Positions 13,475-21,125 of a stretch of DNA of 30,230 nt are shown here, one piece after another. The translations under genes and the position numbers were made by a program. Where the stretch lies: positions 1 to 30,230 of the IMG/VR virus record IMGVR_UViG_3300049217_000136; one strand, written 5' to 3'. Positions within the stretch are counted from its first letter, which is position 1, and every line of letters begins with the position of its first letter. The notes beneath the pieces were generated by a model, which had not been told where the DNA came from, ran no database searches, and saw only the letters and a program-made list of their open reading frames with translations. Origin of the DNA: a virus.

Positions 13475-13623
13475 CCATGGCGGCCCGTCCCGGTCCCGCC
13501 TGACTGCTCCCATCTCGCCGCTAAGCGCCGCCTCTTTACTCCGCGCTGCCGGGTTCCGCGCTCCCGCCTACGCTCATCTCTACACCGCGAAATCCGATTC
13601 ATGGAGGACGCGGAGTTGCCAGA

Positions 13624-13655
13624 GCAGGCTCCAGGCAGGCTCCCCCGGAGCCTGC
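13624..13655 (+). repeat. Repeated arm plus hairpin before endolysin
   Basis: GCAGGCTCC occurs at 13624-13632 and again at 13635-13643. The second copy pairs perfectly with GGAGCCTGC at 13647-13655 (nine base pairs, three-base loop); the first copy could pair with the same arm instead. No T-run follows. The rest of the 202-base gap 13475-13676 holds nothing else I can identify. Confidence 0.55.
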
Positions 13656-13676
13656 TTGGGCGTGAGCGGGGGGCGC

Positions 13677-14186
13677 GTGAACCAGGTCCAGTCCAACTTT
13701 CTTCGCGATGCGGTTCCGGCTGCGCAGCAGTCGCAGCGGGCGTATGGCGTGCCCGCATCCGTGACTCTGGCGCAGGCGATTCTGGAAAGCGGCTGGGGCG
13801 CGTCTGCGCTCACGCGCAAGGCGAACAACTATTTCGGCATCAAGGCCGCGGCCAATGCGGACCCCGACAGCTACGCCGAGTTCGAGACCACTGAATTTGT
13901 CGATGGCCGCGAGACCCGGGTGATGGCCCGCTTTGCGCGCTACCCGTCGCCTGCGGCGAGCTTTGAGGCGCACGCGCGCCTGCTGGCCTTTGCGCCGCGA
14001 TACATGCCGGCCATGGCCAGGGAGCGCGATCCGCTGGGCTTTGCGGAGCAACTGCAGGCCTGCGGCTACAGCACCAACCCCTCGTATGCCGGCGAGCTGA
14101 AGAAGCTGATGGCCGAATACGACCTGACGCAATACGACGTTTATCCGCCAGCAGCCCCGGCGGCAGGAGAACCCCCGTGCAACTGA
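13677..14186 (+). CDS. Endolysin, glucosaminidase (FlgJ/GH73-like)
   Basis: A 169-residue protein. GTG 13677 with a GGGGGG tract upstream is preferred; GTG 13662 in the same frame is an alternative. The sequence shows the GH73 signature: QRAYGVPASVTLAQAILESG, then WGASALTRKANNYFGIKA, with the catalytic Glu at residue 37 (AILESGWG), then YPSPAASFEAHARLL and the Tyr-containing segment YSTNPSYAGELKKLM. This family cleaves the glycan strand of peptidoglycan. There is no signal peptide, so it should need a holin for release. Adjacent to membrane and lipoprotein genes, as expected for a lysis cassette. Confidence 0.9.
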   Translation: MNQVQSNFLRDAVPAAQQSQRAYGVPASVTLAQAILESGWGASALTRKANNYFGIKAAANADPDSYAEFETTEFVDGRETRVMARFARYPSPAASFEAHARLLAFAPRYMPAMARERDPLGFAEQLQACGYSTNPSYAGELKKLMAEYDLTQYDVYPPAAPAAGEPPCN

Positions 14187-14794
14187 CCCTTCGAACCAAT
14201 ACGCAATGCAAGCTTGGAGCCGTGGCGCTGTGCGCGCTGATGCTCGCCGCCACCATGTTCACCTCTGGATGCTCTCCTGCCTCGGCGGCCAAAAGGATTG
14301 TGGCTCTTACGCCCGCGCTTGACGCCGCCACGCTGGCGGCAGACGCCACGGCCGCGGCGCTCGACCCGGCGCTTGCGCCGCTCGCCACGGCAATTACAGC
14401 GAGCGTTGACGCGGGGAGCGCCGAACTGGACGCCCAGGCCAAGGCCTACCTGGCCGCGCCCTCGGCAGACTTGCTGGCGCATTTGCAGATAGCCGCCACC
14501 ACGCTTGAGCAGACGGTGAACGCGGCCCTGCTGAAGGCTGCCGGCATCAGCGGCGCATCCGCGGGCAAGCTGCTCGCGGATATCAAGGCCGTGGCCGCGA
14601 TCGCCGCCACCATTCTGGCGCTGGTGCAAACAATCAGCACCAAGGCCCAGGTGGCGCGCATGGCGGCAGATGCTCCGCTGAAGCTGGCCGCGGTGCGGCC
14701 CTACCTGGATGAGCGAACGATGGGCACCGTGGCCGAGCGATACGGGACCACCGTGGACGCTTTCTTTGCGCAGGAAGCGCGCGCAGGCTTTTAA
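14177..14794 (+). CDS. Putative lipoprotein of the lysis region
   Basis: A 205-residue protein from GTG 14177, overlapping the endolysin end by 10 bases, with AGGAG eight bases upstream. The N-terminus has a signal peptide ending in a lipobox-like TSGC at about residue 32, so Cys32 is probably lipidated. The mature part is extremely Ala-rich and helical (about residues 45-175), consistent with a long helical bundle or coiled coil, followed by a short C-terminal domain (RTMGTVAERYGTTVDAFFAQ). It may act in outer-membrane disruption (spanin-like) because of its place beside the endolysin, but it is longer than a typical Rz1. Function not assigned. Confidence 0.7.
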   Translation: MQLTLRTNTQCKLGAVALCALMLAATMFTSGCSPASAAKRIVALTPALDAATLAADATAAALDPALAPLATAITASVDAGSAELDAQAKAYLAAPSADLLAHLQIAATTLEQTVNAALLKAAGISGASAGKLLADIKAVAAIAATILALVQTISTKAQVARMAADAPLKLAAVRPYLDERTMGTVAERYGTTVDAFFAQEARAGF

Positions 14795-14865
14795 GAATAT
14801 TTACCCGACGCGAACGATCCCCCAGATTGCCATCCTGAGGCGCTTACCTGGGGAACTCAACTAAC

Positions 14866-14902
14866 CCGGCGGCGCGGCGCTCGAAAGGTTCCGCGCCGCC
14901 GG
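14866..14902 (+). terminator. Strong GC hairpin, no U-tract
   Basis: CCGGCGGCGCGG (14866-14877) pairs perfectly with CCGCGCCGCCGG (14891-14902): twelve base pairs with a 13-base loop. No T-run follows, so it is either an attenuator/Rho-type end or an mRNA-stability hairpin between the lipoprotein and the next gene. The remainder of 14795-14921 holds nothing else recognisable. Confidence 0.5.
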
Positions 14903-14921
14903 CCGAATACGAGGGTAAGTG

Positions 14922-15185
14922 ATGGAGCGCGTCAAACCTAAGATCGGCCGCATCGTCCGGTATCGAATCCCGGAGGGAGTTAAACCGTTTGAATCGTTCC
15001 GCTCAAACGGGCTAAATGAGGGCGACTATCTTCCCGCAGTGGTAGTTAGGGTGTGGAACGAGGACGGCCCGTATGCCGACCTGGTGAATTTGTCGGTCTT
15101 CACCGACGGCGGCGGGGTGCTGTGGGCGACCTCGGTGCACGAGGGCGACGCGCCCGGAGAGTGGAGCTGGCCGCCCAGGGATTGA
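14922..15185 (+). CDS. Small conserved phage beta-barrel protein
   Basis: An 87-residue protein from ATG 14922, with GAGGG upstream (a GTG one codon earlier is also possible). The pattern KPKIGRIVRYRIPEG, LPAVVVRVWNEDGPYADLVN, then NLSVFTDGG and a terminal WATSVHEGDAPGEWSWP matches a family of small proteins common in Mu-like and other temperate phages, by my recollection. It looks like an SH3-like small beta barrel. The biochemical role is not known to me. It lies in the lysis-to-packaging region. Confidence 0.75.
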   Translation: MERVKPKIGRIVRYRIPEGVKPFESFRSNGLNEGDYLPAVVVRVWNEDGPYADLVNLSVFTDGGGVLWATSVHEGDAPGEWSWPPRD

Positions 15186-15324
15186 GGCAAGCGCCGAGCT
15201 GCTTGGGCGATGAAAAGACGAAACTGCGCCGTGGGCCGCACGGGCGCGCCGGGGCGATTTCAAGGGGGGCAAGCCCCAAAAAGTGTGCAGAGCGGCTCCA
15301 GCGCGGCCTGCGGGGCGGCAATAG

Positions 15325-15365
15325 GGCGAAAAATCGCCGGGTCTGACCTGAAAGATCAGGTTTTT
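15325..15365 (+). terminator. Tandem hairpins with T-tract before holin-like gene
   Basis: GGCGA-AAAA-TCGCC (15325-15338) is followed by ACCTGA-AAGA-TCAGGT (15346-15361) and a run of T (15361-15365). The second hairpin has a terminator-like form although it has only six base pairs. It ends 13 bases before the start of the next gene, so it may attenuate rather than end transcription. The rest of 15186-15377 shows no supported gene. Confidence 0.5.
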
Positions 15366-15377
15366 GGGGGTGGGGGC

Positions 15378-15812
15378 ATGGGCGAGCTTTGGGCGGCATC
15401 CGTGGCATGGTTCCAGGGCAAGAAGACGATCCTGGGCGGCAGCCTGGTGATCGCCGGCGCCGCGGCAGGGGTCTGGTACGGCAAGCTCGACCCGGCGAGC
15501 GCTCTGACGGTGGCCGGCGTGGGACTGTCTATCGCGGGCTTTGGAGCGAAAGCAAACCGGCATCAGTCGGAGTTACTCGCCGCCTTGCAGGGGATAAGTG
15601 AAGCCGGGGCGGATGTTAGAGCCGGGAGACCCGGCGCCCTGGCCGCGGACGTGGAAGTTATGGCTGGGCAGCTCGCGCCAGCAGCTGCCGGCCTGGCTGG
15701 CGGGATATCTTCAGTGCCTCCGGAGCAGCTTGAGCAGCTCGCCGCGCTGGTCGCCGACAAACTGAAAGCCGCAGGCGAAAGGTCAATCCCGCTCGGGGGG
15801 CACGTTTCATGA
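15378..15812 (+). CDS. Holin-like membrane protein
   Basis: A 144-residue protein from ATG 15378, with GGGGGTGGGGG upstream. Two hydrophobic segments are visible at about residues 18-34 (ILGGSLVIAGAAAGVWYG) and 40-55 (ALTVAGVGLSIAGFG), joined by a short turn, then a charged helical C-terminus (HQSELLAALQGI and PEQLEQLAALVADKLKA). This resembles small phage holins that make membrane lesions for endolysin release. The long C-terminal tail is unusual for a minimal holin. Assignment is by topology and position only. It couples to the next gene by ATGA. Confidence 0.6.
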   Translation: MGELWAASVAWFQGKKTILGGSLVIAGAAAGVWYGKLDPASALTVAGVGLSIAGFGAKANRHQSELLAALQGISEAGADVRAGRPGALAADVEVMAGQLAPAAAGLAGGISSVPPEQLEQLAALVADKLKAAGERSIPLGGHVS

Positions 15813-16270
15813 CCGCAGCCTCGCTCCCGGGAGCGGCGACTATCGGCAAGCTCTTCCGCCAGTTCATGTTTCCCGGCGTGGCCGGCGTGGCGGTGGCCAT
15901 CACGCTCGCCTTCTTCGAGATGCTCAAGTCGAGCCCAGGGCTCGGCGCCGATCTTCTCAAGGCGTGGGGGCCGGGTTTCATCTTGGGGCTGCTGGCGATC
16001 GCGGTGGTGGGCAGCTTTCTGGGCCAGATGCTGGATGCGCAGCAATCGGGCGTGGAGGCCCAGCAGCAGAACGCGGCGGCGCAGAAGGAAGTGGCCGTGG
16101 CGCTTACGCGCGTGGCGGAGAAGGATGACCGCGAGCGCGATCGCATGGTTACCGAGACGCAGTACATGATGCAGAAGATGGAGCAGACGCACGCGATCAT
16201 GGCCAGGACGGAGGCCGCAGTAAACCGGATCGAGAGCGCGCTGGCAACCAGGGACGCGGGGGATAGATGA
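15809..16270 (+). CDS. Membrane protein with coiled-coil tail (DUF2730-like position)
   Basis: A 153-residue protein. Two hydrophobic segments (about residues 21-40 GVAGVAVAITLAFFEML and 54-72 GFILGLLAIAVVGSFLG) are followed by a long Gln/Glu/Lys-rich coiled coil (EAQQQNAAAQKEVAVALTRV and onward). Mu has a one-span, coiled-coil protein (gp25, DUF2730) immediately before gp26, and this gene is immediately before the gp26-like gene, so a positional equivalence is likely; sequence similarity is not claimed. A spanin-like or holin-partner role is also possible. ATGA overlaps at both ends. Confidence 0.6.
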   Translation: MTAASLPGAATIGKLFRQFMFPGVAGVAVAITLAFFEMLKSSPGLGADLLKAWGPGFILGLLAIAVVGSFLGQMLDAQQSGVEAQQQNAAAQKEVAVALTRVAEKDDRERDRMVTETQYMMQKMEQTHAIMARTEAAVNRIESALATRDAGDR

Positions 16271-16578
16271 CTATCGATGCGCAGCAGAACAAGCGCTTCA
16301 GGGGCGCGATCCTCGAAATCTTGAATACCCGCCATGCCGCGCAGCAGTCGCGGCTTGACCATGTGGCGCTGTGGCACATTATGCGCGACCTGCGATTCGA
16401 CCTGGGCGAGAATGACGTTCTCTGGCTGTGCCAGGACCTGCGGGACCGGGGGCTGATCGCCTATGAGGAGAAGCGCGACCGGCAGACCAACCGGGTGTCG
16501 CTCTTCAAGCTGCAGCTCTGCCCCGCCGGCCGCGACCTGTGCGAGGGAACCCACACAGATTCCGCCGTTCACTTTTGA
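16267..16578 (+). CDS. Mu gp26-like winged-helix protein
   Basis: A 103-residue protein: a helical start (KRFRGAILEILNTRHAAQ), a winged-helix body (LDHVALWHIMRDLRFDLGEN, DVLWLCQDLRDRGLIAYEEK) and a wing (LFKLQLCPAGRDLCEG). In Mu-like phages a small winged-helix protein of this length sits just before the gp27 small-terminase candidate; this one matches that family by pattern. It may bind DNA in packaging or late regulation. Start 16267 overlaps the preceding stop by ATGA. Confidence 0.7.
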   Translation: MTIDAQQNKRFRGAILEILNTRHAAQQSRLDHVALWHIMRDLRFDLGENDVLWLCQDLRDRGLIAYEEKRDRQTNRVSLFKLQLCPAGRDLCEGTHTDSAVHF

Positions 16579-16590
16579 GGAGGCGCGCCC

Positions 16591-17295
16591 TTGGCAACCA
16601 CGAAACGGCCGCGCACCGGCGAGAAGCGCCAGGTAAACCAACCGCTGAAAATCGACAGGCTGCCGCCCAGCGTGCATGAGGCGATCCTGCTCCGCCGCAA
16701 TAAATACAACATGACGTGGGAAGAGATCGAGGCGGCGTCCGGGCTGCCGATCGACAAGAAGGCGCGCGGGGGCGCCACCGGCTTTGTGGATTGGGATGGC
16801 GATCTGATCGCCTGCGGCATGTTCCCGGAGCGCCGGCTCCCGCATACGTCGTTGCACCGCTGGTACGACCTGCGCGTGAGCCAGGTGCGCCGCGACGTTG
16901 AGCAGCGCAGCGTGGTGGCGCGCCAGCTCGCGGAGAGTTTCGCCAAATCCGTGGTGGATGGCGGCAACGAGGCGGTGACCAATGCGGCCCGCGACCAACT
17001 AATGAGTTTGCTGGCTGAAGACCTGACGCCCAAGGGGCGCACCAACGCGGCGAAAGGGCTGATCGCCCTCGCCGAGATTCTGCAAAGCGCGCGCGCCAAC
17101 GACATCAAAGAACGGAAGGTGGACGTGGACGCCCGCAAGATGAAGCTGCTGGAAGAGCGTGAGAAGCGCGCCCGCGAGGCCGTGGACGCCGCCACGCAGC
17201 ATGCCGCGAAGAAAGGCACCGGCCAGTTCTCCATCGACGACATCAACCTGCTGCGCGAGCGCACCTTCGGCCTGCCACCGCTGGCGGTCGCATGA
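16591..17295 (+). CDS. Mu gp27-like protein (DUF3486), probable small terminase
   Basis: A 234-residue protein starting at TTG 16591, with GAGGAGG seven bases upstream. The family signature is visible: an N-terminal RLPPSVHEAILLRRN followed by a helix-turn-helix around WEEIEAASGLPI, a Trp/Tyr-rich LHRWYDLRVSQVRRD, and long charged helices to the end (LLEEREKRAREAVDAATQHA). In Mu this protein precedes the large terminase and is taken to be the small packaging subunit that recognises phage DNA. It overlaps the large terminase by ATGA. Confidence 0.85.
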   Translation: MATTKRPRTGEKRQVNQPLKIDRLPPSVHEAILLRRNKYNMTWEEIEAASGLPIDKKARGGATGFVDWDGDLIACGMFPERRLPHTSLHRWYDLRVSQVRRDVEQRSVVARQLAESFAKSVVDGGNEAVTNAARDQLMSLLAEDLTPKGRTNAAKGLIALAEILQSARANDIKERKVDVDARKMKLLEEREKRAREAVDAATQHAAKKGTGQFSIDDINLLRERTFGLPPLAVA

Positions 17296-18758
17296 TCCAA
17301 GTACTCGATCACGAGATCAAGCTGCCGGCCGTGTTGCAGATGCGGCCCTACCAGCAGCGCTGGATCGACGATGACACGCGCTTCAAATGCGCGGTGAAGT
17401 CGGCGCGCATCGGGTACAGCTTCGCCACCGGGTATCGCCGCGTCGAGATCTCGATGCGCGTCCCCGGCCGCACCACCACCGTGCTCTCGGCCTCGAAGGC
17501 GCAGTCCGTCGAATTCGTGGAGACATGCGCGAAGCTCTGCCAACTGATGGGCGGCACGGCTGAGCACATTGCCAACGAAGACTTCATCGATTCGCTGGGC
17601 CGCATCGAGGCCATCCAGAGCAAGATCACGTTCCCCAACGGCAGCCGCGTCATCGCGCTGCCGGCCAACCCGCGCACGGCGCGCGGATATCCCGGCGATG
17701 CGGTGCTGGATGAGTTTGCGCACCACGAAGACAGCTATGCAATCTTCGCGGCCGTCTTCCGCCAGGTGGCACTGGGTAACTCGCTTGAAGTGCTGTCGAC
17801 GCCCAACGGTGGGCAGGGCAAGTTCTTCGACATCGCGCGCGATCTGGGTTTGGAGATGGGCGTTGCGCCGCCCGAGCTGCCAGTGAAAAAGAACGGCTGG
17901 TCCGGTCACTGGGTCGACGTCTATCGCGCCGTGGCCGAGGGCTGCCCCATCGACATTGAGGGCATGCGCAAGGGGCTGAACGATGACGACACATGGAACC
18001 AGGAGTTCTGCTGCGTTTTCCTCAAGTCGGTCGGAGCTTGGCTCACGCTGGATTTGATCTCGGGATGCGAAGACGCCGACACGAGTGCCGTGCTGCAGCA
18101 TCTGGATCCGAACTCGGGCCTGAAGATCGATCTCGCCCCCGGCTTCAATCCGCGCGGGCCACTCGCGCTCGGCATGGACGTGGGCCGCGAACGCGACGCA
18201 ACCTGCGCATGGCTCGATGAAAAGATCGGCGATGTCTCCTGGACGCGCGGCGTGTTCTGGCTGCATGGCATCACCTTCCCCAACCAGTCCCGGATACTCT
18301 CGCCGATCCTGAAGCTTTGCACGCGGGGCGCGATCGATAAGACCGGCATGGGCGTGGGTCTCTACGACGATCTGAACGAAGCCTGCCCAGGGCGGCTAGT
18401 CGGGGTGAGCTTTGCCGGGATCAACGATGAAGGCGTGCGCATGAAGACCGACTTGGCCATCCGCACCAAGAAGAAGTTCGAGCAGTCGCGCCAGCGCATT
18501 CCCTATGATCCGCAAATCCGCACCGAGCTGCAGGCAATCAAGCGCCAGGCCACGGCCAGCGGCGTGACATTCGACGCGCCGCGCATCGAGGTGGATACAG
18601 CCGTGGCCGGCGGCGTGAAGAAAAAAGTCTATGCGCACGCCGATGCGTTCTGGGCCAAGGCGCTGGCCGATCTGGCGGCCGACTCTGGCTTCTGCGAGCT
18701 GGGGATGCAGCTTCCGGCGTCAGGCAGCACCGCGTCGCTATTGAGGGGGTATTGCTAA
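17292..18758 (+). CDS. Large terminase, Mu gp28-like
   Basis: A 488-residue protein. Motor: an atypical Walker A (CAVKSARIGYSFATGYRR, residues 33-50), as in Mu gp28-type enzymes that lack the classic GKT, and Walker B AVLDEFAHHED (137-147), then the coupling motif LEVLSTPNGGQG. Nuclease: RNase-H-like GMDVGRERDAT with Asp296 and Asp302. It pumps DNA into the prohead by ATP hydrolysis and cuts it by the headful route in Mu. It lies between the small terminase and the portal, as expected, and its stop is immediately followed by the portal start. Confidence 0.92.
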   Translation: MIQVLDHEIKLPAVLQMRPYQQRWIDDDTRFKCAVKSARIGYSFATGYRRVEISMRVPGRTTTVLSASKAQSVEFVETCAKLCQLMGGTAEHIANEDFIDSLGRIEAIQSKITFPNGSRVIALPANPRTARGYPGDAVLDEFAHHEDSYAIFAAVFRQVALGNSLEVLSTPNGGQGKFFDIARDLGLEMGVAPPELPVKKNGWSGHWVDVYRAVAEGCPIDIEGMRKGLNDDDTWNQEFCCVFLKSVGAWLTLDLISGCEDADTSAVLQHLDPNSGLKIDLAPGFNPRGPLALGMDVGRERDATCAWLDEKIGDVSWTRGVFWLHGITFPNQSRILSPILKLCTRGAIDKTGMGVGLYDDLNEACPGRLVGVSFAGINDEGVRMKTDLAIRTKKKFEQSRQRIPYDPQIRTELQAIKRQATASGVTFDAPRIEVDTAVAGGVKKKVYAHADAFWAKALADLAADSGFCELGMQLPASGSTASLLRGYC

Positions 18759-20210
18759 ATGGCCGATGAGCCGATGGACCAACCAGTTCCGCCGCTGCCA
18801 CCTAAAGGCCAGATCGTTTCGGCCGAGCAGCTTTATCTCACCCAGATTTCGCTGTATCGCAATTCGCTTGCCTTTGGGGGCCAGCGCAATCCCTCCTCGA
18901 TCTGGGCGACGATGGTGTACAACCATCCGCTCACGATGGCCTATTACCGCGAGCTGGAAGACAAGGATGAAGATGTCTCGAATTGCCTCGACACCCTGAA
19001 GCTCTCGGTTCTTGAGCGCGATCGTAACGTGCAGTCGTACGATGACACGCCGGGCGCCCTCGAAGTGAAGGAGTTTATCGAAGCCCAGCTAGGCGCCCTC
19101 GACCTTCACACTGTGCTCGATTGCATCCTGGATGCTCCGGCCTATGGTTTCAGCATTCAGGAAATGCTCTTCGATACCTCGATGGGCCAAGCTTCGCTCG
19201 TTGGCATCGACGACTGCCCACAGGAGCTGTTTCTCTTCGGCGATCGCTACCAGCCTCAGATTGGGCCGCTGCAATTCCTCGATCAGCCCTGGCTCTCCAC
19301 CGGGCGCCTGGTACCGGAAGAGAAGTTCATCATTTTCACCTACAGAAAGCGGTCGCGCAACCGTATGGGACGGCCATTGCTGAAATCCGTTTTCTGGCCG
19401 AGCTGGTTCAAGCGCAATGTCCAGCGCCTGTGGATGCAGTATGCGGAGAAGGGTCCCGGCACGGCGGTGGTGCGATACAACGATGCGAGCAGCGCCTCCG
19501 AGCGTCAGCAGGCGGTGGAAATCGCCGAGGCAATCGTGAACAACACGGCGATCGCGGTGCCGATGAACTTCCAATATGACGAGGAGCTGCTCAAGGTCGC
19601 GCGCTCACAGGACCCGGCCGTCTACGAAAAATTCTTCCAGGCGATGCAGTACTCGATCGCCCGCCGCATCCTGGGCGAAACGCTCACGAGCTTTGGCAAC
19701 GAAGGCGGCGGCGGTTCAAAGGCCCAGGGCGAGACACATGCCAACACGCTCGATCAGCGTTCGATCGAGTTGTGCCGTCAACTTGAGTCCGTCATCAACC
19801 GCCAGGTGGTGCGGCCGCTGGTGCTTTGGAACTTCGGGCCCAAGGCACCCATGCCGAAGTGGGCGTTTGACCTGGAAGAGGCCGAGGATCTCGAAGTTCG
19901 GCTCACCATCGATTCCGGGCTGCAGCGCATGGGCAAGCAGTTATCCGTTGGCTACGTGGCCGATCGCTATGACACGCCGCTTGCCACGGGAGAGAACCCC
20001 GATGCCATCCTCACGCCGAACATCAATGCGCCCATGGTGGCGTTGCGCGATACAACATCCTCTTCATTCTCAGAGGCGGAGCGCCAGGCGCAACTGGAGC
20101 TGCGCGAGTTCGACAAGGTTTTCGCGCAGCTCAAGGGCGAAGCAGCGGCAGTGCTAAAGCAACGCGTCGCCGAGATAGTCGGCGCGGCGGTTCCAGTTAG
20201 CGGGAGTTAG
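18759..20210 (+). CDS. Portal protein, Mu gp29-like (DUF935)
   Basis: A 483-residue protein starting directly after the terminase stop. Characteristic blocks are NHPLTMAYYRELEDKDEDVS, the DCILDAPAYGFSIQEMLFDT region, a RSRNRMGRPLLKSVFW segment and WMQYAEKGPGTAVVRYND, all consistent with the DUF935 portal family. Twelve copies would form the ring at the capsid vertex through which DNA passes. Length fits the family (about 450-520). Confidence 0.92.
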   Translation: MADEPMDQPVPPLPPKGQIVSAEQLYLTQISLYRNSLAFGGQRNPSSIWATMVYNHPLTMAYYRELEDKDEDVSNCLDTLKLSVLERDRNVQSYDDTPGALEVKEFIEAQLGALDLHTVLDCILDAPAYGFSIQEMLFDTSMGQASLVGIDDCPQELFLFGDRYQPQIGPLQFLDQPWLSTGRLVPEEKFIIFTYRKRSRNRMGRPLLKSVFWPSWFKRNVQRLWMQYAEKGPGTAVVRYNDASSASERQQAVEIAEAIVNNTAIAVPMNFQYDEELLKVARSQDPAVYEKFFQAMQYSIARRILGETLTSFGNEGGGGSKAQGETHANTLDQRSIELCRQLESVINRQVVRPLVLWNFGPKAPMPKWAFDLEEAEDLEVRLTIDSGLQRMGKQLSVGYVADRYDTPLATGENPDAILTPNINAPMVALRDTTSSSFSEAERQAQLELREFDKVFAQLKGEAAAVLKQRVAEIVGAAVPVSGS

Positions 20211-20211
20211 T

Positions 20212-21048
20212 ATGGCGCTGCGGTTCCACATGATGACTCCGCGCGATGGCGGAGCGCAGCGGCGCCTGGGCGACATCCTGGGTGGCCGCCTGGCCGCGGC
20301 GAATCTCCTGGGCCGTGTGCAGGTGGCAAAACTCGCCCGGCGCAGGACCGGCCGAGCGGTGCCGATCGCCGCCAGCTCCCGGCATCACGTTCGCTTCGAT
20401 GAAGGCGATGGCAGCGACGTCGACGAATTGATCGCGAGCTTCTCGACCGATCTGGCTCAGGACGACGAAGCCGATTACATCCGCTCTCTGGTCCCGGTAA
20501 TCCGCGAAGTCTTTGATGGGCTCAGCACGCAATACCGGCGCGATGCTTTCACGCTGGCCGGCACGGCAGACGTGCGGCTGATCGGGAAGATCCGCGACGC
20601 CCTGGCCGACGCCGCCCAGAAGGGCGATACGGCGCAGGACTTCGAAGCCGCCGTGAAGAAGCTTACCGACGATGCCGGCGTGGCAGAGCTGAATGCCTTC
20701 ACGCTCGATACCGCCTTCAACACGGCGATGCAGAAGGCATACTCGCTTGGCCGCTACGAGCAGATGCGATCGACTGGCGTAACTGCTGTGCTGCCTTTCT
20801 GGCAATACTGGACCGTGGGGGACGATCGCGTGCGGCCGGAACATGCCGTGCTCGATGGCTTCACGGCACGCGCTGAGGATCCGGTGTGGCGGAAGATTTA
20901 CCCACCCAACGGATTCAACTGCCGCTGCTCGGTTATCCCCATCCCGGCCAATGAAGCTGACAAGGACGCGGATGAGCCGGGCTACGCGCGCCTGCCGCTG
21001 CTGGCGCAGTTGAAGGTGCCCCAGCCGGGCTTCGGCAAGGTCTTCTAA
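20212..21048 (+). CDS. MuF-like head morphogenesis protein (gp30-like)
   Basis: A 278-residue protein from ATG 20212, with GGGAG upstream. The C-terminal 150 residues carry the classical MuF block: NAFTLDTAFNTAMQKAYSLG, YWTVGDDRVRPEHAVLDGFT, then VWRKIYPPNGFNCRCSVIPI with the two conserved Cys. It is needed for head assembly in Mu and SPP1-type phages and is packaged with the portal. No C-terminal toxin domain is present; the protein ends soon after the MuF domain. The 77 bases to the next gene hold nothing recognised. Confidence 0.9.
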   Translation: MALRFHMMTPRDGGAQRRLGDILGGRLAAANLLGRVQVAKLARRRTGRAVPIAASSRHHVRFDEGDGSDVDELIASFSTDLAQDDEADYIRSLVPVIREVFDGLSTQYRRDAFTLAGTADVRLIGKIRDALADAAQKGDTAQDFEAAVKKLTDDAGVAELNAFTLDTAFNTAMQKAYSLGRYEQMRSTGVTAVLPFWQYWTVGDDRVRPEHAVLDGFTARAEDPVWRKIYPPNGFNCRCSVIPIPANEADKDADEPGYARLPLLAQLKVPQPGFGKVF

Positions 21049-21125
21049 CTCGGGATTCTCGCCACTGAGCGCTGACTTATCACTTCGCGAACGGCGTACA
21101 AGAACAGTCGAAGAGACTTGCTCAA

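Noticed and set aside
15658-16998. 446-codon minus-strand frame opposite membrane, gp26-like and gp27-like genes
   Set aside because: Antisense shadow; the plus-strand genes overlap neatly by ATGA and match known families.
16569-18266. 565-codon minus-strand frame opposite gp27 and terminase
   Set aside because: Antisense of two well-recognised packaging genes, with no motifs of its own.
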